Positions 57,384-64,000 of a stretch of 64,000 bases of DNA are shown in pieces. A model generated the notes under the pieces. The model saw only the letters and a list, made by a program, of their open reading frames with translations, did no database searches and was not told the origin of the DNA. This stretch comes from CTSOIL-112 sp049291875 (GTDB lineage Bacteria > Pseudomonadota > Gammaproteobacteria > Burkholderiales > Burkholderiaceae), in the NCBI GenBank assembly GCA_049291875.1, contig JBATQE010000011.1, positions 5,273 to 69,272 of the forward strand, in the 5' to 3' direction. The position numbers and the translations under genes were made by a program. Numbering within the stretch: the stretch's first letter is position 1; each line of letters begins with the position of its first letter.

Positions 57384-58538
57384 TTAATCAGCCCGCCGAA
57401 AGCGCGGATCATCCGACCACTCGTCCGTCTGGCGCTGCTCCTGCTGCTTTTGCCAGTCGGGTTTGTGATTCTCGGCCAACTCGACCAAAGCCTCGCGCAG
57501 TAAATCCATGCCCGCACCGGTTTTCGCGCTGATGTAGATACGCGCAATGCGACCATGCTCGTCGCGCTCGATTTTCGGTTCATGTCCGGACAGATCGATT
57601 TTGTTCCAAATCAGCACCTGCGGAATCTGATCGGCGCCAATTTCTTTGAGCACCTTATTCACTTCGTCAATCTGATCCAAGCGGACATTGCTCGCGGCAT
57701 CGACCACATGAAACAGCACATCAGCGTGGATGGTTTCCTCCAACGTCGCGCGAAACGCGGCGACCAATTGGTGCGGTAGTTCACGCACAAACCCAACCGT
57801 GTCCGAGACCACGATTTGCCCCGCGCCTTCGATATACACTTTGCGCGTGGTGGTGTCCAAGGTGGCGAACAGTTGATCGGCCGCATAGCTGCGCGCGCTG
57901 GTGAGCGTATTGAATAACGTGGATTTGCCCGCATTGGTATAGCCAACCAGCGAGACATTCAGGGTATTGCTGCGCGCCCGCGCGCTGCGCTGAGTCAAAT
58001 GCTGTTTCTCGAATTTGGCCAATTGCGCCTTGAGGTATTTCATGCGCTCGCCGATCAGTCGTTTGTCAATCTCCAGCTGCGACTCACCCATACCGCCCAT
58101 ACCGCCCATACCGGATTTACCGCGTTGACGCTCCAAGTGGGTCCACAAACCGGCCAAACGCGATTGATGGTATTCCAATTGCGCCATCTCGACCTGCAGT
58201 TTGCCCTCATGGCTTTGCGCGCGCTGGGCAAAAATATCGAGAATCAGACCCGTGCGATCCATGACCTGCACTTCGAGTTTCGCTTCCAAATTGCGCTGTT
58301 GCGCGGGGCTGAGGCTGTGGTTAAACACCACGATTTCCGCGCGATGCTCATGCACGGCCAGCTTGATTTCCTCAACTTTGCCGCTACCGGCAAAGAGTGC
58401 GGCATCCGGAGTTTTGCGACTGCCGGTGACGGCACCGACCACTTGGCCGCCATCACTTTGCACCAGCAGATGCAATTCCTCCATCGACGCTTCAAAATCG
58501 CCTTTACCAAAATAAATCCCTACGATAATGGCTCGCAT
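57384..58538 (-). CDS. hflX: Ribosome-associated GTPase HflX
   Basis: A 384-residue GTPase that splits stalled ribosomes in stress. The N-terminal domain contains AALFAGSGKVEEIKLAVHEHRAEIVVFNHSLSPAQQRNLE, then a coiled coil around QLEIDKRLIGERMKYLKAQLAKFEKQ, then the G domain: G1 SLVGYTNAGKSTLFN, G3 DTVGFVRELP, G4 WNKIDL. The C-terminal tail is short and charged. It follows hfq on the same strand, the usual order, with a terminator at 58569-58598 between them. Confidence 0.96.
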   Translation of the reverse strand: MRAIIVGIYFGKGDFEASMEELHLLVQSDGGQVVGAVTGSRKTPDAALFAGSGKVEEIKLAVHEHRAEIVVFNHSLSPAQQRNLEAKLEVQVMDRTGLILDIFAQRAQSHEGKLQVEMAQLEYHQSRLAGLWTHLERQRGKSGMGGMGGMGESQLEIDKRLIGERMKYLKAQLAKFEKQHLTQRSARARSNTLNVSLVGYTNAGKSTLFNTLTSARSYAADQLFATLDTTTRKVYIEGAGQIVVSDTVGFVRELPHQLVAAFRATLEETIHADVLFHVVDAASNVRLDQIDEVNKVLKEIGADQIPQVLIWNKIDLSGHEPKIERDEHGRIARIYISAKTGAGMDLLREALVELAENHKPDWQKQQEQRQTDEWSDDPRFRRAD

Positions 58539-58568
58539 ATATATTCCTATCTATTATTCTAAAAACAA

Positions 58569-58598
58569 CCAACCCGCTCACCTAAGCGAGCGGGTTGG
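58569..58598 (-). terminator. Terminator after hfq
   Basis: CCAACCCGCTC-gcttaggt-GAGCGGGTTGG on the minus strand, followed by TTGTTTTTAG; an 11-bp stem. Most hfq messages would end here, with hflX reached by read-through or its own promoter. Confidence 0.88.
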
Positions 58599-58662
58599 TC
58601 TAAATACGTGTCGTATGGCAATGCCACATCCTGAGGATGCGCGCTACCGAAACACCATCCGA

Positions 58663-58905
58663 TTATTCTGCGCTGGCAGTCGGTTGGATTTCTTGGATAT
58701 TCACAGGACGCGCCGGAACAATCGTTGAAATCGCGTGTTTATAGACCATTTGGGTGACCGTGTTGCGCAGCAGCACAACGTATTGGTCAAAAGATTCGAT
58801 GTTTCCTTGCAATTTAATACCGTTTACCAAGTAAATAGACACCGGTACATGCTCGCGGCGCAGGGCATTTAAAAACGGATCTTGCAAAAGCTGTCCTTTG
58901 TTCAT
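58663..58905 (-). CDS. hfq: RNA chaperone Hfq
   Basis: An 80-residue Sm-like protein forming a hexamer that pairs small RNAs with messages. Sm1 is PVSIYLVNGIKLQGNIESFDQYVVLLRN and Sm2 VYKHAISTIVPARPV, with the proximal-face Q8 and the YKHA motif intact. The C-terminal tail is only about 14 residues, normal for Burkholderiales. It lies between der and hflX. The 200 bp upstream (58906-59106) contain no other gene. Confidence 0.98.
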   Translation of the reverse strand: MNKGQLLQDPFLNALRREHVPVSIYLVNGIKLQGNIESFDQYVVLLRNTVTQMVYKHAISTIVPARPVNIQEIQPTASAE

Positions 58906-59061
58906 GATTTATTTCTCCAAGGGCAAAATGAATAGAATTATTTTTGTGCATTCCGAAATGATCGAAACGATAGGGTTATGTGATATTAACACAAATTATT
59001 TATACATGACTTTTTTTGTCAACTGTTCGTCGCAAAAGCGCGAATTTGTGCGTATGAAACC

Positions 59062-59083
59062 GCTCTCAGAGCGCTCTCAGAGC
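59062..59083. repeat. Tandem 11-bp repeat between der and hfq
   Basis: Two exact tandem copies of GCTCTCAGAGC, each nearly palindromic, so the pair could also fold back. It lies just after the der stop in the direction of transcription and about 155 bp before hfq. Confidence 0.7.
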
Positions 59084-59106
59084 CCTATCCGAGCCAATCT
59101 CCACAA

Positions 59107-60573
59107 TTAACCGCGTGCGGCATACGGATTTTTGCTCGATTTAAACTCGATGCGCAAAGGCGTTCCTTGCAATTTAAATGCCTCGCGAAAACGCCCTTCG
59201 AGATAGCGCTGATAGGTTTTCGGCACATTTTCCAACGAGTTGCCATGAATAATAATGATCGGTGGATTTTGCCCACCTTGGTGCGCGTAGCGCAATTTCG
59301 GACGGTTCGAACCTTGACCTTTGCGCGGTGGCGCTTGATGCTCGATCGCCGCCTGCAACACACGTGTCAATTTTGGCGTCGGCAGCTTGGCAAAGGCCGC
59401 TGCGTGCGCCTCCAACACCGATTTGAGCAGACCATCCACGCCCTGACCTTTAAGCGCGCTCGTAAAATGAAAGCGCGCAAAGTCCAAAAATGGCAGCTTA
59501 CGCACGATATCGACCTTCACGCGATCTTTTTCATACGCATCCACGGTATCCCATTTGTTCACCGCGACCACCAACGCACGCCCCGACTCCAAAATGAATC
59601 CGGCCACGTGCGCATCCTGCTCCGAAATATCCTGATTGGCATCCAGCATCAAAATCGCCACATTCGCGTTCGAAATCGCCTGCAAGGTTTTGACCACGGA
59701 AAATTTTTCAATGGACTCAAACACTTTTCCGCGTTTTCGCAATCCGGCAGTATCAATCAGCACAAACTTTTGCCCATCGCGTTCAAAATCAATCTCAATC
59801 GCATCGCGCGTCGTACCCGGCATGTCGAACGCAATCACGCGCTCTTCACCCACCAGCGCATTGATCAGCGTGGATTTACCCACATTCGGGCGACCCACCA
59901 CCGCGATTTTAATCGGTTGCAGACTGCGGTGTTTGGAAATGGCCTTGTGTTCATCCGGCTCTATTTCCTCATCCGGCGCAGCCAGCAAGCGCGAAATGCC
60001 GTCATCGTCCAAATGCGCGAACGGATCATCGCTCGGTAAATCGGACACATCCAGCCAATCAGGCGTACCCGCATTGCGCTCGGGAATCTGCTCCAACGCA
60101 TATTCGAGCATCTCGCGCACGCCATCGCCGTGCGCACTGGAAATCACCACCGGCTCGCCCAATCCGAGCGCGTAAAAATCCGCCGTCACGGTCGCGTGGC
60201 GCATTCCTTCGGCTTTATTCACCGCCAAAATCACCGGACGACCAGTTTTGCGCAAATCGTCGGCAATGATTTGATCGTGCGCATTCAATCCCGCACGGCC
60301 GTCCACCAAAAACACCACCAAGTCGGATTCGTCTATCGCCTGACGCGTCTGTTTCGCCATTTCATGGTAAATCCCGTCCTTAGCCACCGGCTCAAAACCA
60401 CCGGTATCAATCACCAAAAATGGCCGCTCGCCCATGCGTCCCTCGCCATAATGGCGATCGCGCGTCAACCCCGCGTAGTCGGCGACGATCGCGTCGCGTG
60501 AGCGGGTCAAGCGGTTAAACAATGTGGATTTGCCGACATTCGGACGGCCAACCAAGGCGATAACAGGTTTCAT
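59107..60573 (-). CDS. der: Ribosome-assembly GTPase Der (EngA)
   Basis: A 488-residue double GTPase needed for 50S assembly. The first G domain has GRPNVGKSTLFNRL and DTGGFEP; the second GRPNVGKSTLINALVG, DTAGLRKRGK and NKWD. The C-terminal KH-like domain ends with IIIIHGNSLENVPKTYQRYLEGRFREAFKLQGTPLRIEFK. Length is standard. The operon order hisS-yfgM-der is present, but bamB, normally just before der, is missing: only 42 bp separate der from the YfgM gene. Confidence 0.97.
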   Translation of the reverse strand: MKPVIALVGRPNVGKSTLFNRLTRSRDAIVADYAGLTRDRHYGEGRMGERPFLVIDTGGFEPVAKDGIYHEMAKQTRQAIDESDLVVFLVDGRAGLNAHDQIIADDLRKTGRPVILAVNKAEGMRHATVTADFYALGLGEPVVISSAHGDGVREMLEYALEQIPERNAGTPDWLDVSDLPSDDPFAHLDDDGISRLLAAPDEEIEPDEHKAISKHRSLQPIKIAVVGRPNVGKSTLINALVGEERVIAFDMPGTTRDAIEIDFERDGQKFVLIDTAGLRKRGKVFESIEKFSVVKTLQAISNANVAILMLDANQDISEQDAHVAGFILESGRALVVAVNKWDTVDAYEKDRVKVDIVRKLPFLDFARFHFTSALKGQGVDGLLKSVLEAHAAAFAKLPTPKLTRVLQAAIEHQAPPRKGQGSNRPKLRYAHQGGQNPPIIIIHGNSLENVPKTYQRYLEGRFREAFKLQGTPLRIEFKSSKNPYAARG

Positions 60574-60615
60574 GTATTCCTAATACTGAGGTGATCTTGC
60601 CGATTAATACGGTGA

Positions 60616-61248
60616 TTAATGCGGCAATAATTTCAATTTTGCTTCCAATGACTCGACCGTCACGAGATCCACCGGCTGCGCTTTTTTCGCGGTCTCAATC
60701 GCCGCTGTCAGCACTTCCTGCGCTTTGGCCGTGTCGCCACTCATCATGTAAATATCGGCTTTTTTCGCGGCAAATGCACTGGTGTATTGCGCCACCGGCG
60801 CCTCCAAGGTCTTCAACGCCGCATCCTTTTGGTTCAACTGCATCTGAATATCGGCCAAACGCAAACGCGCCGCGCCTTGATTCTCCGCCTGACCGTGCTC
60901 AATCACCCATTGCAAAGGCGCTTGCGCTTGATCGTATTTACCATCGGTGGCCAACACAGCCGCCATTTGCAAGCTGGCCAATGAAGCATAATTCGTCTTA
61001 CCAAAGCTGCCTTGCAGCCCCGCCAATTTTGGCGCCAAATCCGCGTCTTTCTTTTGAATCGAGGCGTTAAACGACGCAAACGCGGCCTCAGCCTGCGCGA
61101 CTTGGCGTTTTTGATACCAACCGTAGCCTTGCCAACCAAAGTACGCAATCGCCGCTGCAACAACCACGCCCGTAACCAGTGTCCCCCATTTTTCCCAAAA
61201 TGCTTTGATCTGCGCTATCTGCTCTTGTTCTTCCAAATCGTATGCCAT
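60616..61248 (-). CDS. yfgM: YfgM-like tetratricopeptide ancillary translocon protein
   Basis: A 210-residue protein with one membrane helix near residues 21-40 (GTLVTGVVVAAAIAYFGWQGYG) and a periplasmic TPR-like domain (NYASLASLQMAAVLATDGKYDQAQAPLQWVI, LRLADIQMQLNQKDAALKTLEAP). In E. coli YfgM joins PpiD at the Sec translocon and links to outer-membrane biogenesis. It lies between hisS and der, as in most proteobacteria, but without bamB after it. ATG 61248. Confidence 0.9.
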   Translation of the reverse strand: MAYDLEEQEQIAQIKAFWEKWGTLVTGVVVAAAIAYFGWQGYGWYQKRQVAQAEAAFASFNASIQKKDADLAPKLAGLQGSFGKTNYASLASLQMAAVLATDGKYDQAQAPLQWVIEHGQAENQGAARLRLADIQMQLNQKDAALKTLEAPVAQYTSAFAAKKADIYMMSGDTAKAQEVLTAAIETAKKAQPVDLVTVESLEAKLKLLPH

Positions 61249-61314
61249 AAATCCTCTGCCCTTTAATTGCCTTTAATGGATGAATTACTTATTAAATATC
61301 TGATTATATTGAAT

Positions 61315-62631
61315 TTATTCGTCAAACGTACCCGCAATCGCCTGCAGCAACCACTGCGCCGCATCCGCCGATGGTACCGTGACCTGCGTCGGATTGCTCG
61401 CGTCACCGCGCAAATGTTTGATCGTCAGCGTGCCGTTGTTCACCTCGTCTTCGCCGATAATCAAGGCGTAGCTGGCCTGCGCCGCATCCGCTTTTTTCAT
61501 CTGAGATTTGAAACTCCCCAATCCGTCCGCGCCCGCGCAGTGCAACACCACATCCAAGCCGACTTGGCGCAAATGCCCAGCCACGCCAAAGGCCACTCGC
61601 TCCGCCGCCTCACCTTGATGCACCACATACACGTCACAGCCGACATCGGCCTCTTTCGACAATACGTCTTGCGTGAGCAGCAGCAAGCGCTCCAAACCCA
61701 TGCCAAAACCCACCGCAGGTGTCGCTTTGCCACCCAAAATTTCAAACAAGCCATCGTAGCGACCGCCGCCGCAGACCGTGCCCTGAGAACCCAAATCCGT
61801 GCTGATCCACTCAAACACCGTGTGCGAGTAGTAGTCCAAACCACGCACCAGACGCGGATTCACCGTGAATGCCACACCCACGTCGGACAACAAACGCTGC
61901 ACCTTGGCAAAATGCGCACACGACGCTTCGCCCAAATGCTCGGTTAATTTGGGTGCATGATTCACCAACTCCTGCATCGCCGGATTTTTCGTATCCAAAA
62001 TACGCAGCGGATTGCTGTGCAAGCGGCGTTGCGCTTCCTCATCCAGCAAGTTTTGGTTCGCCTCAAAATACGCAATCAACGCCTCGCGGTGCGCCGCGCG
62101 TTCACTCGCCACACCCAAGGTATTGATCTCCAAACGCACGTTCAAACCCAAATCATCCCACAAATCGCGTAGCATCACGATCAGCTCCGCGTCCATGTCC
62201 GCACCCGCGTAACCCAGCGCCTCCACGCTCAATTGGTGAAACTGGCGGTAGCGACCTTTTTGCGGACGCTCGTGGCGAAACACCGGCCCCATGCTGTACA
62301 CGCGCTGCGGGCCGTTGTAGGTCAGATTGCTCTCAATCGCCGCGCGCACCACGCCCGCCGTGAACTCAGGGCGCATGGTCAGTTCGTCGCCATTCAAACG
62401 ATCGGTGAAACTGAACATTTCTTTTTCCACGATGTCCGTCACGTCGCCAATGCCACGCGCAAACAACGCCGTCTGCTCCAACACCGGCGCGCGCATATTG
62501 CGATAACCATAGCTTTTCAGCCAGCCGCGCAGAATGGTTTCCAACGCTTCCCACTGCGCCGCCTCATCCGGCAGAATGTCGTTCATGCCTTTGACGGCGC
62601 GGAATTTTTCTACTTTCAAATTACTCATCAT
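61315..62631 (-). CDS. hisS: Histidyl-tRNA synthetase
   Basis: A 438-residue class II synthetase. Motif 1 begins at FRAVKGMNDILPDEAAQWEALE; motif 2 is GPVFRHERPQKGRYRQFHQL; the His-specific blocks are LVRGLDYYSHTVFEW and GTVCGGGRYDGLFEILGG, with motif 3 in PAVGFGMGLERLLLL. A C-terminal anticodon-binding domain follows. Start may be ATG 62631 or the adjacent methionine 62628. It heads the hisS-yfgM-der run; ispG, often upstream, is absent here. Confidence 0.97.
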   Translation of the reverse strand: MMSNLKVEKFRAVKGMNDILPDEAAQWEALETILRGWLKSYGYRNMRAPVLEQTALFARGIGDVTDIVEKEMFSFTDRLNGDELTMRPEFTAGVVRAAIESNLTYNGPQRVYSMGPVFRHERPQKGRYRQFHQLSVEALGYAGADMDAELIVMLRDLWDDLGLNVRLEINTLGVASERAAHREALIAYFEANQNLLDEEAQRRLHSNPLRILDTKNPAMQELVNHAPKLTEHLGEASCAHFAKVQRLLSDVGVAFTVNPRLVRGLDYYSHTVFEWISTDLGSQGTVCGGGRYDGLFEILGGKATPAVGFGMGLERLLLLTQDVLSKEADVGCDVYVVHQGEAAERVAFGVAGHLRQVGLDVVLHCAGADGLGSFKSQMKKADAAQASYALIIGEDEVNNGTLTIKHLRGDASNPTQVTVPSADAAQWLLQAIAGTFDE

Positions 62632-62654
62632 TCAATCATGCTTTTACTAAAATT

Positions 62655-62762
62655 GTAGGGCGCAATAAACCGAAGGTGCATTGCGCCGTATGTCTCGATT
62701 ATGCCACCCATTTATTGAAACACATGCGGCGCAATGCGCATAAACCGCTAATTGCGCCCGAC
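62655..62762. repeat. GCAATAA-type hairpin repeat, copy 2
   Basis: A 108-bp element with ends GTAGGGCGCAATAAAC and TAATTGCGCCCGAC and inner blocks CATTGCGCCGTATGT / ACATGCGGCGCAATGC, matching the copy at 862-966 in layout and most bases. It lies between hisS and the WG-repeat gene. Confidence 0.8.
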
Positions 62763-62778
62763 GAGCTTCAATCGATTT

Positions 62779-63864
62779 TTATTGCGATGAAACAAATACT
62801 TTTTGGGACTTGTAGTAAACAGTCCATGTGTTTGATCTCAATGCTTTATAAAACTCATCACTCAATTTTATGATCTTTTCATAAACAGGTTCAATTACAA
62901 ATTGCCCCTTAGTGTCAATAAGCCCCCATTTCCCGCCAACAGAAACTTGAGCAAGGTTATTTGAGGTAAAGCCGCTTGTATAATCAAATTGAGGAGAAAT
63001 TACCAATTGACCATTGCGATCGATAAATCCCCACGAACCATTTTTCTGTACAGCCGCAAACCCATTACTTTGAAAATAGTGTGCTTGTTCGAACTGTGGC
63101 TTAACAACGAATTTTCCATGTGTATTAATTAGACCATATAAACCACCCTGTTTCACAAGAGCTAAATTATTCGACTCAAACACATAAGCATCTTCAAACT
63201 GCGGCTTAATAAGAATGCGATCATTGCGATCAATAAAGCCATATTGACCATTTTGCTTAAACGAGGCCAAACCATTGACACCAAAACGCCATAACGATTC
63301 AAACTTGGGCGGAATAACAATATTACCTTTCATGTCAATTGCGCCAACTTTATTTTGCTCGTAAATAAGGGCGCGATCTTTGGACATAAAACCCGTTGTT
63401 TCCTGAAACACGAATGGAATCTTAATTTCACCTCGTGAATCTATATATCCCCACTTACCATTTTTCTTTACGGCCGCCAAACCATTTGGAGCAAAACCAT
63501 AAGACATATCAAACTGCGGCGGAATGACCAGATTGCCCTCTCTGTCAATAAATCCCCTTTTCCATCTCAACTCAATCATGGCCAAATCATTCGAATCATG
63601 TTCCCAAACTCGATCATAAAGAGGAGTGATCACAATTTGTCCTTGCAAATTAATAAAACCCCACTTATTGCCTTGTCTAACAGGAGCAAGTCCATCGGAC
63701 GAAAACTCTCCAACCTCATCAAAAGCCGTTGTTTTCCTCCACGTACCATCTGCATTTAAAAAACCACAACCATCTCCATTCAAACACAGAGGAAACTCAG
63801 CCGCCTGAACAGTGAAAACCAATGCTGGCAAAAACAATAGACCGATAATGGACTTTAGTTTCAT
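62779..63864 (-). CDS. Secreted WG-repeat protein
   Basis: A 361-residue protein. A signal peptide (MKLKSIIGLLFLPALVFTVQAA) precedes an array of WG repeats of about 35-40 residues, each with GKWGFIN/Y-type cores: KWGFINLQGQIVITPLYDRV, KRGFIDREGNLVIPPQFD, KWGYIDSRGEIKIP, QYGFIDRNDRILIKPQFED, SWGFIDRNGQLVISPQFD and KWGLIDTKGQFVIEPVYE. WG repeats form beta-propeller-like or solenoid surfaces of unclear function. The gene is AT-rich relative to hisS. Its ATG is only about 10 bp from an IS30-like element end and lacks a good ribosome site. Confidence 0.88.
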   Translation of the reverse strand: MKLKSIIGLLFLPALVFTVQAAEFPLCLNGDGCGFLNADGTWRKTTAFDEVGEFSSDGLAPVRQGNKWGFINLQGQIVITPLYDRVWEHDSNDLAMIELRWKRGFIDREGNLVIPPQFDMSYGFAPNGLAAVKKNGKWGYIDSRGEIKIPFVFQETTGFMSKDRALIYEQNKVGAIDMKGNIVIPPKFESLWRFGVNGLASFKQNGQYGFIDRNDRILIKPQFEDAYVFESNNLALVKQGGLYGLINTHGKFVVKPQFEQAHYFQSNGFAAVQKNGSWGFIDRNGQLVISPQFDYTSGFTSNNLAQVSVGGKWGLIDTKGQFVIEPVYEKIIKLSDEFYKALRSNTWTVYYKSQKVFVSSQ

Positions 63865-63880
63865 GTTTTAAATGGTGAAT

Positions 63881-64000
63881 TCAAGCACGAAGTGCAACGC
63901 TGTTAAAAAGACTTGCAGGAGAAATAAACCCATGCCGTTTACGCGGTCGGTTGTTTAATTTCTGCATGATTGTATCCAAGAAATCGGCATCGATGTGCGC
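63881..64000 (-). CDS. IS30-family transposase, C-terminal end (partial)
   Basis: The frame is open from the window edge to TGA 63883-63881 and gives 39 residues: IDADFLDTIMQKLNNRPRKRHGFISPASLF and NSVALRA. LNNRPRK followed by a P-x5-F is the typical IS30 C-terminus after the DDE catalytic domain. The rest lies outside the window. The insertion end probably lies within 63865-63880, around TGGTGAATTCA, directly in front of the WG-repeat gene. Confidence 0.85.
   Translation of the reverse strand, partial: AHIDADFLDTIMQKLNNRPRKRHGFISPASLFNSVALRA

Noticed and set aside
1..64000. CRISPR array, tRNA or rRNA genes
   Set aside because: No regularly spaced direct repeats, cloverleaf sequences with T-loop motifs or rRNA-like sequence were seen by eye.

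Overview
The window is a 64 kb piece of a betaproteobacterial chromosome, most likely from the order Burkholderiales. The evidence is gene order and regulation. folE2-dxs-ispA-xseB lies divergent to a Rieske oxygenase. ahcY sits behind an S-adenosylhomocysteine riboswitch and is followed by a small holin-like membrane protein, a TlyA methyltransferase and metF. The blocks gloB/methyltransferase/rnhA/dnaQ, lptM-lysA with divergent cyaY, hemC-hemD-hemX-hemY and hisS-yfgM-der-hfq-hflX are also typical. Base composition is moderate in GC, with a few AT-richer patches. I saw no tRNA, rRNA, CRISPR array or prophage.

Layout. 1-9.4 kb: the recJ end, a VOC protein, a YciO/Sua5 protein, GTP cyclohydrolase FolE2, the isoprenoid genes dxs and ispA with xseB, a Rieske oxygenase and suhB. 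A decayed second suhB copy, several hairpin repeats and an orphan integron-type gene cassette (cupin gene plus attC) follow. 9.4-18 kb: mgtE, an EamA transporter, mtgA, aroE, dcuB, and the riboswitch-controlled ahcY group with metF. 19-23.3 kb: an AT-richer accessory stretch holding a glycosyltransferase, miaA, a Crp/Fnr-type regulator with a palindromic site, a frameshifted DUF6544-like gene and a LysE exporter. 23.3-31 kb: a branched-chain amino acid binding lipoprotein, dnaQ, rnhA, a methyltransferase, gloB, an MltD-like transglycosylase with a very long disordered tail, and fabI.

31-45 kb: a DUF2202 gene cut by a small transposon-like element with terminal inverted repeats, an MFS transporter, a nucleosidase, several lipoproteins of unknown function, a TusA-like protein, glyQ (with no glyS beside it), ftsK, lysA, lptM, cyaY and an HtrA protease. 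45.6-50.6 kb: a peptide-metabolism cluster of circularly permuted ATP-grasp, alpha-E, transglutaminase and Anbu (proteasome-like) proteins. It is interrupted by gloA and a Correia-like repeat. 50.6-55.3 kb: the heme operon hemCDXY. 55.4-57 kb: a c-type cytochrome and a di-heme cytochrome c peroxidase, both lipoproteins. 57.4-62.6 kb: hflX, hfq, der, a YfgM-like protein and hisS, with bamB missing from its usual place. The end holds a WG-repeat secreted protein and the 3' end of an IS30-type transposase.

The window is mostly housekeeping sequence, but unusually rich in small non-autonomous repeats. At least six families are visible: two copies each of a GGGCGGGTTT palindrome and of a GCAATAA hairpin repeat, plus single hairpin, Correia-like, MITE and attC elements. 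The best candidate for poorly understood biology is the Anbu/ATP-grasp/alpha-E/transglutaminase cluster. The clearest sequence-level discoveries are the element inside the DUF2202 gene and the lone integron cassette.
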